A program made the position numbers and the translations under genes. A DNA stretch of 64,000 bases from Ahrensia sp. R2A130 (GTDB lineage: Bacteria; Pseudomonadota; Alphaproteobacteria; Rhizobiales; Rhizobiaceae): the NCBI RefSeq assembly GCF_000179775.1, contig NZ_AEEB01000017.1, positions 585,522-649,521 of the forward strand. The letters run 5' to 3'. Shown piece by piece: positions 42,784 through 51,305 of the stretch (positions are counted from its first letter, which is position 1; each line of letters starts with the position of its first letter). The notes beneath the pieces are model-generated. The model was not told the DNA's origin and did not search any database. It saw nothing but the letters and a program-made list of their open reading frames with translations.

Positions 42784-43143
42784 ATGTTGAAGCATCGAGG
42801 ATTTCCATCACGCCTGCCGGGGACAGATTACCAGTTCACAATCCGGCGCGATAACCCCAAGGGCGCAACGCCTATCAAGGCGCGGGAGCGTTATGCCGAC
42901 AGGTTGCCGAATGACCGTAAGGCAGACATCAATTTCCTGTCCTGCCTTCTGGAACAATTTGGTCTGGAACCCTTCGTGCGCGGTAATCTCGATGCGGGCC
43001 GCATTTCATGGCTTTTTGGGCGTGAAATAGTGCCGGCAGATGATAACTTTGCTCCAGATGACTACGAGGCGATGCTGCGTATCAACGAAGATGTCGCGCG
43101 AAAGTCGTATCCCAAGGCGTTCGACGAGACCAACTGGCAGTAG
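42784..43143 (+). CDS. small conserved-looking protein, unknown
   Basis: A 119-residue soluble, charged protein with no signal peptide or membrane helix. It starts four bases after the YghU stop, so co-transcription is likely. No known domain recognised; the C-terminal half (NFAPDDYEAMLRINEDVARK) is helical. A strong hairpin follows. Confidence 0.6.
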   Translation: MLKHRGFPSRLPGTDYQFTIRRDNPKGATPIKARERYADRLPNDRKADINFLSCLLEQFGLEPFVRGNLDAGRISWLFGREIVPADDNFAPDDYEAMLRINEDVARKSYPKAFDETNWQ

Positions 43144-43166
43144 TCAGTCTGCAAAGCGCAAATAAA

Positions 43167-43202
43167 AAGGGCTGCACGTTTTGGGGAAAACGTGCAGCCC
43201 TT
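43167..43202. terminator. strong bidirectional-looking terminator after the yghU unit
   Basis: A 16-bp perfect stem (43167-43182 with 43187-43202) closes a GGGG loop, with A-rich sequence before and TT after. It lies 24 bases after the unknown gene. Confidence 0.9.
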
Positions 43203-43448
43203 GTGGGTTCTAGAAGAACCTATGGCAGCGGGTCTGGGGGAAAGACCGGCTACTATGATGTGTCTTGGGCGGGGGGAAGTTGCCCTTGTCACAGATATGA
43301 AACTGCCCGCTGCGATATCGGTTCCCGCTATTTTGAAAATTTTTCATTTTTTTCGATCGATGAAATAGTGGCTCACACAATCTGTTTTGGTAGAGCACCA
43401 GCCGCAAAAATAACGAAGTCGCAAAAATGAACTTGCCACCCTGAACGC
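43203..43448. other. 246-base stretch between two terminators, no gene assigned
   Basis: This convergent intergenic stretch lies between the terminator at 43167-43202 and the one at 43449-43484. Short frames of 65-75 codons exist on both strands but lack ribosome-binding sites and protein character. A T-rich run at 43340-43357 and several small hairpins (e.g. GGTCT/AGACC near 43230) are present. I recognise no RNA family; a small RNA is possible. Confidence 0.35.
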
Positions 43449-43484
43449 GAAGCGGCCCGCGCTGCAGTGCAGGCGGGCCGCTTC
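43449..43484 (-). terminator. terminator of the exopolysaccharide/RTX operon
   Basis: GAAGCGGCCCGC (43449-43460) pairs perfectly with GCGGGCCGCTTC (43473-43484). It lies 20 bases downstream of the RTX gene stop. Confidence 0.85.
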
Positions 43485-43504
43485 ATTCCATTTGTGCTTC
43501 AGGT

Positions 43505-46327
43505 TTAGCCAAGCGGGTAAATATCGCCGAATGGATCGACCACATCCTGTGGACCGTCGATGCCTTCCACAGTCACCGTAACCGTGGCTGTGTCGGTCGC
43601 GCCATGCTGGTCCTCAACTATGTAGAGGAACGTGTCGGTTGCAGTTTCGCCATATTGCAGATCATCGAAGTTGCCACCGGCGCTGTAGCCGAAGGTTCCG
43701 TCGCCATTGTCCACGACATCGCCCAGCGTGCCGCTCGTATCGAGATAGTAGCTGATGACATCGGTTGCATCGGGGTCGAAGCCAATTGCCGTGATCGTCG
43801 TCATGTCAGCACCCGCTTCGCCGCCCGGCGTCACTTCCACGGAAGCGCTGCCGATTGTCAGCGAGATCGGCGGGTCTTCTTCGATGTAGTCGACGTCGGT
43901 CAATGTGAAGGTCAAATTTGCAGGGCCGTCCGGTGTAGGGATATCCGACAGCTCGATGCTGATGTTGGCATCAATTGTCGTGTCTTTGAGATAGAGTGCG
44001 TCTGCATAAACCAGCGTTTCCCCATCGTAACCCGACACCGAAATGCCCGCGGCATCTACCGGCGTCAGTTCACCGTTGAACACGGTTGTCGCCTGTACAA
44101 ACCAGTTGGACGTATTCGGGTTAACGTGAATGACGACACCGTTGTCCGGCGCGACATCTTCGGCAGTTAGCGCGCCGGTGGTGCGAATGACTGTCGTCAT
44201 CTCGCCGGTATCGTGATCGATAACGTAGAAATAACCGGCATTAGCCACGTATTGCGGACCGCTTTCTGCAGCGAAACCTGTAACATAGGTTGTGGCTTCT
44301 GCAACGGTCACTTCGATGTCTTCAGCAACCGGCGCATCGTTGCCACCTTCGATGGTGATGGTCACCGTCTGTGTATCGGTCGCGCCGAACTCGTCCGTTG
44401 TTGTGTATATGAACGTGTCTTCAGCGGTTTCACCCACTGCAAGAGCCGCAAATGCGTTGCCTTGGCTGTAGGCGAAGGTGCCATCGTCCAGCACTTCGAC
44501 AGAGCCTGTTGTTTCGCCGGTATCGACCGTGAATGTTAGCACTGCGCCATTGTCCACATCGCTTGCAACCGGCGTGATGATGACAGCGTCCGGAGCATCA
44601 GAAGGCAGAACAGAGGCTGTGCCACCGCCGACCTGCACCATGATCGGGCCATCAGGACCGTCCCAAGCGATGTCGGACAATGTGATCGACAGATCAGCTG
44701 CACCCGTATCGGTGGTAATATTCGCGCCACTGACGGTGAGTGCTAGGCCGCTGGCTGCCGAAGACAGGTAGAGACCGTCCTGATAGGCCGCCACTTCGCC
44801 ATCATAATTGTCAGGCCAGAGACCTGCTGGATCGATTGCCGTTTCGACGCCATCGTTGAAAACCGAAGCAAATATCGAATAGTTCGAGCTGTTGGCATTG
44901 ATATAGACGACGAGGCCCGAGTCGGGAGCAACGTCAGCGATTTCCAATGCGTTCAGGCCGCGTACGACACTGGACAATTCGCCCGTGTCGGCATCCAGCA
45001 CGTAAAACGCACCGGCGTTACCAACCATCGTCATGCCCATGCCGGAAATAGCGGCCTCCACATCGGAGCCGCTTTCGGTAACCGTCACGGCAAGTGCTTC
45101 GGCGACCGGTGCATCGTTGACACCGACGACATCGATGGAAACTTCCGCCTGATCGCTGTCTCCGTCCGTATCCGTGATTTGGTAAGTCAGTGAAACAGTT
45201 TCAGTTTCACCTTCCGCCAAAGCTGCGTGCGCACCAGCATTGACGGTGAAGACGACATTGCCTTCTTCATCCACGCTGCCTGTTGCAATGGGCTCAGGTT
45301 CAGGTTCTGCATTGACTGCAGTCCGAAGGAGGCGGGGTTCAAGCACCAGTTCGACACTGCCGATACCGTCAAGCGCGCTGTCGTTCTCTGCGACGTCCAC
45401 AACGATGCTGTTTTCGCCGCCCACCGATTCAACCGTATCGTCGGTAGCAACCACCATGTTGTTGGGAGCGGCCACTTCGTCGAGATCGATCAGTGCATTG
45501 TCGACCAAGATGCCCAAATTTTCAAATTCACTGGCCTGAAAGTTCAATGAAGCGACAGTGAATATCGTTCGCCCGGCTTCTGCTGTGCCACTGTTGCTTG
45601 TGTTTTCAATTCCGTCACGCAGAGCGATCAACTCGTTCAGCATTGTGCGGTCACCGGCGAGATCGGCTTCCCAAGCCTCGCCGTCGATTGACACGTAGAG
45701 CACGTCCGTGCCCGAGCCCCCCAGATAACTGTTGGTATTGCCGTCTGCGTCATTTTCGCTGGCCACATGAACAACAACATCGTTGCCGCTGTCGCCGTCG
45801 ACTTGGTCGCTTCCAGAACCGGCGAACAGCCAGTCATTGCCCGTGCCGCCATAAAGACGGTCGTTACCTTCGCCGCCGTAGAGAGCGTCGTCGCCGCTAT
45901 CGCCATACAGGTGGTCATTGCCGGTGCCGCCGATTAGCAAGTCGCTATCGTTGCCACCGTAGAGGCGGTCATTGCCCGACCCACCATCAAGACCATCGTA
46001 GCCGGAACCGCCATATAGACGGTCATCACCTTCCATACCCAAGAGGGCGTCGTTACCGGCGTCACCATACAGGCGATCCTTGCCTTGGTTGCCGTACAAC
46101 GCATCATTACCACCATCGCCCTTGATCGTGTCGTTGCCTGCACCGCCGTACACAACGTCGTTGCCGTCGCGCGCCGATATGCGGTCACCTTTGGTAGAGC
46201 CGATCAGAACGTCATCACCATTGGTAATAACATTTTTGACCTTGCCCCACTGATCATCAAGCCAAGCGAATTCTTCACTTTCAGATTCGGTGCCGGTTAC
46301 GAGGCTGCTCTCGGTTGGTTTAGCCAT
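43505..46327 (-). CDS. large RTX/VCBS-repeat surface or secreted protein
   Basis: A 940-residue acidic protein with no classical signal peptide. Residues 37-187 hold about 17 RTX-type nonapeptides (GGxGNDxLY), which bind calcium. Then come VCBS/cadherin-like segments near 345-408, 583-667 and 845-922, with a repeated domain of unknown type between them (about 410-575 and 668-835). Residues 404-662 and 663-922 form a 259-residue duplication. RTX repeats usually sit near the C-terminus, so the N-terminal place is odd. It overlaps the dehydratase gene by 31 bases and ends the EPS operon; no T1SS genes are adjacent. Confidence 0.88.
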   Translation of the reverse strand: MAKPTESSLVTGTESESEEFAWLDDQWGKVKNVITNGDDVLIGSTKGDRISARDGNDVVYGGAGNDTIKGDGGNDALYGNQGKDRLYGDAGNDALLGMEGDDRLYGGSGYDGLDGGSGNDRLYGGNDSDLLIGGTGNDHLYGDSGDDALYGGEGNDRLYGGTGNDWLFAGSGSDQVDGDSGNDVVVHVASENDADGNTNSYLGGSGTDVLYVSIDGEAWEADLAGDRTMLNELIALRDGIENTSNSGTAEAGRTIFTVASLNFQASEFENLGILVDNALIDLDEVAAPNNMVVATDDTVESVGGENSIVVDVAENDSALDGIGSVELVLEPRLLRTAVNAEPEPEPIATGSVDEEGNVVFTVNAGAHAALAEGETETVSLTYQITDTDGDSDQAEVSIDVVGVNDAPVAEALAVTVTESGSDVEAAISGMGMTMVGNAGAFYVLDADTGELSSVVRGLNALEIADVAPDSGLVVYINANSSNYSIFASVFNDGVETAIDPAGLWPDNYDGEVAAYQDGLYLSSAASGLALTVSGANITTDTGAADLSITLSDIAWDGPDGPIMVQVGGGTASVLPSDAPDAVIITPVASDVDNGAVLTFTVDTGETTGSVEVLDDGTFAYSQGNAFAALAVGETAEDTFIYTTTDEFGATDTQTVTITIEGGNDAPVAEDIEVTVAEATTYVTGFAAESGPQYVANAGYFYVIDHDTGEMTTVIRTTGALTAEDVAPDNGVVIHVNPNTSNWFVQATTVFNGELTPVDAAGISVSGYDGETLVYADALYLKDTTIDANISIELSDIPTPDGPANLTFTLTDVDYIEEDPPISLTIGSASVEVTPGGEAGADMTTITAIGFDPDATDVISYYLDTSGTLGDVVDNGDGTFGYSAGGNFDDLQYGETATDTFLYIVEDQHGATDTATVTVTVEGIDGPQDVVDPFGDIYPLG

Positions 46328-48378
46328 TGTTCTCTGCCCTTGTTACCGTCTTCTGCGGTATCTTTTTCAAGTCTGACGACAACGTGTTTGTCGCCTCCTG
46401 CTGGCATTAAACTAACGCGAAGGTCTTTCGCCCCGGCAAAAGAAGGGGGTGAATTTTGTGTTTCGATCTTAGAAATTGATTCACTATTAAAGCTTTGTTG
46501 CGTGGCCAGCCGGGCCTCGTCATGATCCGCAATCTGGAACCCTTCGACAAAGCGGTGCAACACCGTGCGAATGGCGTTTTCGTCGCCATGGGTAAGCGCC
46601 AGACGCAACGAAGCCATAGCGTGTTCGACCTGCTGTGGCCGCAGCCGGGACTCGCGGGCACGCATAATTTTCGGATGAGGGGTGGGCAATGTGTCCGCGT
46701 CGATCAGCAATTCTTCATATAATTTTTCGCCCGGACGAAGACCTGTCACTTCGATTGCAATGTCGCCCTCTGGAGCATCTTCGCTTTGTACGGTGTGACC
46801 TGAAAGTTGGATCATTCGTTCGGCCAGATCGCGGATGCGAACGGGTTGACCCATATCGAGAACGAACACTTCGCCGCCTGAAGCGTAGCAGCCGGCCAGC
46901 AGAACCAGACGCGCGGCTTCCGGTATGGTCATGAAATAACGGGTGATATCGTCATGAGTAAGCGTGACGGGGCCACCCTTTTCGATCTGCCGTTTGAACA
47001 ACGGAATGACCGAGCCGGATGAGCCCAGCACATTGCCAAAGCGCACCATAGAAAACACCGTCTCGCGGTGGCGGGCGGCACAATCCTGTACCACCAATTC
47101 GCCTAGCCGTTTGGTCGCGCCCATAACATTTGTTGGGCGCACGGCCTTGTCGGTGGAGACCATGGTGAAGCGCTTCACTTTGGCTTCGATTGCTGCCTGC
47201 GCCAGCGTTTGTGTGCCAAACACATTGTTGCTCACGCCTTCCGGCACGTTAGCTTCCACCAGCGGTACATGCTTGTAAGCGGCCGCGTGGATGACGACAT
47301 CGATCTCGTATTGCTTGAACAGTCCGTCGAGGCGATCACGATCGGAAATGGAGCCCAAAGCCGCGATCAGTTCGATGCCGGCGGCTTCTGTTTTCGCGCG
47401 CAATTCGCTTTCGATGCCGTAAAGCGCGAACTCTGAAAGCTCGAACAGAACCATGCGGCGCGGGCGCAAATCGCTGACGATGCGGCAAAGCTCGGACCCG
47501 ATGGATCCACCGGCGCCCGATACGAACACGCTGGCACCTGCATAAGCGTTGCCCACTTCAGGGATAGCCAGATCAACGCCTTCGCGTCCCAACAGGTCTT
47601 CAGGGGTTACGGTGCGCAGGCTGCTCAAAACACCACCGGAACGGATCATTTCTACGTAGGAAGGAAGCTCCTGAACCTCACAATCGAGTTCCGCCAATTG
47701 CTCCATGATCATGGATTTTTTGGCGTTGGAGATCGAAGGAATCGCAAGAATGACCTTCTCGATGCGCCCGCTGGCACGGTGTTTGGCAAGATCAGTTGGG
47801 CGATAGACGGGCAAGCCCGAGATGGTCAGGCCTTGCATCGTGGCGCTGTCATCCACGAACAAAACGGGGCGGTATCGGCGCGACGAATTCAACGCTGCGA
47901 TCAACTGCAAGCCACCAGCACCAGCGCCGTAAATCGCGACCGGAACACGGTTGAGTTTTTGATCGGCAGAGCGATGGAGCACGTAGATCGCTGATGCGCG
48001 GAACATGAAGATCAGGATTGCGAGGATGAAGCCGGTCAGCACGGGCACCGTGCGCGGCGCGCCAAGGCCGAGTGCGATGTTTGCAATGGTTCCAACAGCC
48101 GTGAGCATCGCCACCCAAAGCGCGGTGCGGGCCATGGCCGTCGTGTCGTAGCCGGACAGTTTCGTCATGTGCAGACGGAAGAAGCCGGTGAGTGTGATAC
48201 CCGTCAGCCAGAGGATCGAAAGCAGTACCCAAGAGTCCAGAAGTCGGTCGAGAACGAAAGGGTTGTCCAAACGAAGTGCGAAGGCCGCGTAGAGCGCAAT
48301 CGCGGTGAGCACCATGTCGGAGTAGAGGAGAATGAACCCCTTCAGATTGCGCGGAAGCCGCGCTGCAATCTCATTCAT
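46297..48378 (-). CDS. CapD/WbpM-type nucleotide-sugar 4,6-dehydratase
   Basis: A 693-residue membrane-bound short-chain dehydrogenase. Residues 15-130 form four helices, 145-260 a first nucleotide-binding domain, and 284 onward the SDR domain (VSGAGGSIGSE). The catalytic region has STDK (408-411) and Met419-x3-Lys423, the tyrosine-less variant typical of WbpM, PglF and FlaA1-large enzymes that make UDP-4-keto-6-deoxy-GlcNAc. It follows the aminotransferase by five bases. Confidence 0.93.
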   Translation of the reverse strand: MNEIAARLPRNLKGFILLYSDMVLTAIALYAAFALRLDNPFVLDRLLDSWVLLSILWLTGITLTGFFRLHMTKLSGYDTTAMARTALWVAMLTAVGTIANIALGLGAPRTVPVLTGFILAILIFMFRASAIYVLHRSADQKLNRVPVAIYGAGAGGLQLIAALNSSRRYRPVLFVDDSATMQGLTISGLPVYRPTDLAKHRASGRIEKVILAIPSISNAKKSMIMEQLAELDCEVQELPSYVEMIRSGGVLSSLRTVTPEDLLGREGVDLAIPEVGNAYAGASVFVSGAGGSIGSELCRIVSDLRPRRMVLFELSEFALYGIESELRAKTEAAGIELIAALGSISDRDRLDGLFKQYEIDVVIHAAAYKHVPLVEANVPEGVSNNVFGTQTLAQAAIEAKVKRFTMVSTDKAVRPTNVMGATKRLGELVVQDCAARHRETVFSMVRFGNVLGSSGSVIPLFKRQIEKGGPVTLTHDDITRYFMTIPEAARLVLLAGCYASGGEVFVLDMGQPVRIRDLAERMIQLSGHTVQSEDAPEGDIAIEVTGLRPGEKLYEELLIDADTLPTPHPKIMRARESRLRPQQVEHAMASLRLALTHGDENAIRTVLHRFVEGFQIADHDEARLATQQSFNSESISKIETQNSPPSFAGAKDLRVSLMPAGGDKHVVVRLEKDTAEDGNKGREQWLNQPRAAS

Positions 48379-48383
48379 ACCGT

Positions 48384-49586
48384 TTATGCCGCCGCCAGTT
48401 CACCGCCTTTCGAAAGGTCGATGTCCACTTTGTGAACCCCAGGATGGCAGACAAACATTAAGCTTGTTTCACCCAAACGCTTTGCAATGGGCAGAGGATG
48501 GGCCGGACGCAAGTCTAAGCCGTCAAATGCCTTTTCCAGATAGATTTCGGAACATGATCCCTGCATGCAGGGCAGTCCTTGTGCCACAATTTCTGCAATC
48601 ACAGCATCCCGCGTTGCGCCGTCCGGGAGATGATCCGGTCGCACGAAAGCGTAGAACTTGTAGTTGGCGTGGCGGCTGCCCTGCGCTGCTTCCGCGTTGA
48701 AATCCGGCAAGTGTAAAAACCCGTCCGGCCCGCTCCACGGCGCAAGCGTTTCAGCCAGAGCATCGGCATTTGCACCCCGTTGCAACGTCCAACAGGGCAT
48801 ACGCTTCAACTGAATGCGCCCGATCACGGCTTGCATTTCCGTCATGCGCCAGTTGGTGCCGACGCTTTCGTGCAGCCAGCGAAAACCGGGAGCATGATCG
48901 CGTTCATAAACGGCTTCATAGCTTTTGCCGTGGTCCTTGAAAGCCCACATGCGCCGCCAGATATTCTCGTCATTACACGTCACCATGCCGCCTTCGCCGC
49001 CGGTGGTCATGATTTTGTCCTGGCAGAAGGACCACGCCGCCACGTCGCCCAAACCACCCACGGGGCGACCTTTATAAAGCGCTCCATGGGCCTGCGCACA
49101 ATCTTCGATCAGCTTGATGTCGTAGTGGTCCGCCAGCGCCTTCAACCCGTCCATATCGCAGGGCCAGCCCGCCAGATGCACGCAGATAACCGCACGTGTC
49201 TGCTTGGTGATATGAGGTTCGACGGTGACGAATGTGATGTTCTGGCTCTCGGCATCCACGTCGGCAAAAACCGGCCGTGCGCCTGCGTTCAACACGCAAC
49301 TGACAGACGCCATGAAGCTGCGCGGCGTGACGATCACCTCGTCGCTTTCCGCGCCACCGTTGCGTGAACCGATACCGAGCCCATGCAAAGCGAGGTCCAA
49401 TGCAAGCGTGCCATTGGCCAAGGCTACGGCGTGGTTTGCGCGCGCGAAGGTGGCGAACTCTTTCTCGAATTCACGCCCTTCCTGCCCCGTCCAATAGTTG
49501 ACGCGGTTCGACAGCAGCACGCGGGATACGGCATCAGCCTCTTCTGCGGTGAAATTCGGCCAAGGCGCGAAGGGGCCATCAAGCAT
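48384..49586 (-). CDS. DegT/DnrJ/EryC1-family sugar aminotransferase
   Basis: A PLP-dependent aminotransferase of 400 residues that aminates a keto-sugar nucleotide. The PLP lysine lies in WSFCQDKIMTTGGEGG near residue 190, and IEDCAQAHGA precedes it. Together with the downstream dehydratase it would convert UDP-4-keto-6-deoxy-GlcNAc to a 4-amino sugar, though no sugar acetyltransferase is seen nearby. Overlaps the sugar transferase gene by eight bases. Confidence 0.92.
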   Translation of the reverse strand: MLDGPFAPWPNFTAEEADAVSRVLLSNRVNYWTGQEGREFEKEFATFARANHAVALANGTLALDLALHGLGIGSRNGGAESDEVIVTPRSFMASVSCVLNAGARPVFADVDAESQNITFVTVEPHITKQTRAVICVHLAGWPCDMDGLKALADHYDIKLIEDCAQAHGALYKGRPVGGLGDVAAWSFCQDKIMTTGGEGGMVTCNDENIWRRMWAFKDHGKSYEAVYERDHAPGFRWLHESVGTNWRMTEMQAVIGRIQLKRMPCWTLQRGANADALAETLAPWSGPDGFLHLPDFNAEAAQGSRHANYKFYAFVRPDHLPDGATRDAVIAEIVAQGLPCMQGSCSEIYLEKAFDGLDLRPAHPLPIAKRLGETSLMFVCHPGVHKVDIDLSKGGELAAA

Positions 49587-50190
49587 TTGTAGTCTCCGTT
49601 TTCTGACCGGTGAATTTGCTCATAGTGGCTTCGCCAGCTGCTGAAATGCCGTCGCGCACCAAAACTTTACGCAGGGTCATCCACAAGATCCGAAGGTCGA
49701 ACGAGAGCGAACGGTGTTCGACATAGTGCAGATCGAGTTCGAATTTCTCGTCCCAAGACAGCGCGTTGCGTCCATTCACCTGCGCCCAGCCGGTAATGCC
49801 CGGCTTCACATCGTGTCGCCGCATCTGGCGGGTTGAATAAAGCGGCAGGTATTCCATCAGCAGCGGGCGAGGGCCGACGAGGCTCATATCTCCGCGCAAC
49901 ACATTGATGAGACCGGGCAGTTCATCCAAAGATGTTTTGCGAATGAAATCGCCGGTGCGCGTCAGCCGCTCGGCATCTGCCAACGGGTTTCCATCGGCAT
50001 CTACAGCATCGCGCATGGAACGAAATTTCATCATCTCGAACGCTTCGCCGTTCAGCCCCGGACGCTGCTGACGGAAAACCACAGGGCCGCCCATCGTCCA
50101 GCGGACTGCTACGGCTGTGGCTGCGATCACGGGCGAAAGGGCCACCAGTGCGGTGGCCGAAATCGCGATGTCCAAAAGACGTTTCATCAT
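49579..50190 (-). CDS. initiating undecaprenyl-phosphate sugar transferase (PglC/WcaJ family)
   Basis: A monotopic phosphoglycosyl transferase of 203 residues: a hydrophobic N-terminal helix (about 5-30), the MMKFRSMRDA segment, the catalytic Asp-Glu pair (KTSLDELPGLINVL) and SLVGPRPLLMEY. It transfers a phospho-sugar to the lipid carrier, starting each repeat unit. The short form without a long N-terminal domain is like PglC. Start overlaps the GT4 stop; ATG 50187 is an alternative. Confidence 0.94.
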   Translation of the reverse strand: MMKRLLDIAISATALVALSPVIAATAVAVRWTMGGPVVFRQQRPGLNGEAFEMMKFRSMRDAVDADGNPLADAERLTRTGDFIRKTSLDELPGLINVLRGDMSLVGPRPLLMEYLPLYSTRQMRRHDVKPGITGWAQVNGRNALSWDEKFELDLHYVEHRSLSFDLRILWMTLRKVLVRDGISAAGEATMSKFTGQKTETTNA

Positions 50191-51305
50191 GCAAGCCCCA
50201 GATCGTGCAGCAATTTCTCGTTCACTTTCGTCACGTCGAAACGCTCCTCTGCAAACGCGCGACCCGCTGCACCCATGCGGGCGCGAAGGTCGCTATCTGC
50301 GCCAAGATCGCGCATCCGGTTTGCCAAAGTGTCAACGTCGCGCACGGGAACGAGAAAACCTGTCTCACCGTCACGCAGCGTTTCACGGCAGCCCGGCGCG
50401 TTAGTGGTGATAACGGGCCGGCCGCAGGCCATCGCTTCCAGTACCGAGCGCGGTGTGCCTTCACGGTAGGACGGCAGCACGTAAATCGAAGCTTCAGCCA
50501 ACTCGCCAGCAACATCGTTGGAGGGCCCGCGATAATCCAGACCCTGCACCGCCCAGCTTTTGATCTCCGCTGCAGGAACGGCGTCCGGCCCTTCATCACG
50601 CCAACCGACAAGACGAAATTCCCAATCGGGATGGTCGCGCTTCACTTGCGCTGCAGCTTCTGCGTATTCCCGCACGCCCTTTGCAACCAGCAGTCGGGCA
50701 ACCATCAGAAAAAGCGGCTTCTGCGGGAACGGAGAGGGGAGGAGTTTTGCCACATCAACGCCTGAGCCTGCGGTGAAAACCACCTTGGCAGGATTATCAA
50801 GACAGCCAGCGCGCTCGAAATCGCGCATGTCGTCCGGGTTCTGAAAGATCAGTTTTGAATGATGTCTAGCGGCAGCTGCATAGAGCTTTCTCGCCAGCGC
50901 ACCAACGGCTTGTTGCTTGACCGATGCCGCATCGTCTTCGGCAAACGCATAGCCCAAACCGGTTATCATCGCGGCACTTCGAATTCCGAGCGACCGGGCC
51001 GCTAGCCCACCCCAGATATTCGGTTTGATCGTATAGGTAAGCACGAAATCGGGTTTCGTTTCCCGAATTATTTTGCGCAGACGCAACATCGTTGCGATGT
51101 CGGCGATCGGGTTGGTACCGGTCCTGTTCATAGGCGCATCAACCGGCGTTGCGCCCAGCGCTGAAAGTTGTGTTCGCGTTGTAGCATCAAGGTCCGGCGC
51201 AGCGGCCAGCACATCATGGCCCGCCGCGATCATAGCTTCTATCAAAGGGCCGCGAAAATTCAGGAGAGATTCGCCGTAGGAACCCAACAGGAAAATCCGG
51301 CTCAT
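50187..51305 (-). CDS. glycosyltransferase family 4 (PglA-like)
   Basis: A GT-B enzyme of 372 residues, with an N-terminal acceptor domain (GSYGESLLNFRGPLIEAM) and a C-terminal donor domain containing the E-x7-E motif (SYREGTPRSVLEAM). It likely adds the second sugar after the initiating transferase. It overlaps the flippase gene by four bases (ATGA). Donor and linkage are not predictable. Confidence 0.9.
   Translation of the reverse strand: MSRIFLLGSYGESLLNFRGPLIEAMIAAGHDVLAAAPDLDATTRTQLSALGATPVDAPMNRTGTNPIADIATMLRLRKIIRETKPDFVLTYTIKPNIWGGLAARSLGIRSAAMITGLGYAFAEDDAASVKQQAVGALARKLYAAAARHHSKLIFQNPDDMRDFERAGCLDNPAKVVFTAGSGVDVAKLLPSPFPQKPLFLMVARLLVAKGVREYAEAAAQVKRDHPDWEFRLVGWRDEGPDAVPAAEIKSWAVQGLDYRGPSNDVAGELAEASIYVLPSYREGTPRSVLEAMACGRPVITTNAPGCRETLRDGETGFLVPVRDVDTLANRMRDLGADSDLRARMGAAGRAFAEERFDVTKVNEKLLHDLGLA

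Noticed and set aside
43203..43430. 75-codon forward frame in the terminator-flanked gap
   Set aside because: No ribosome-binding site, odd composition, and it begins at the edge of a terminator.
45598..46125. Arg-rich forward frame opposite the RTX repeats
   Set aside because: The repetitive Arg/His protein is an artefact of the reverse complement of Gly-Asp repeats.
45774..46219. Repeat array resembling a CRISPR
   Set aside because: The short DNA periodicity (27 bases) is fully explained by RTX nonapeptide codons; there are no unique spacers.
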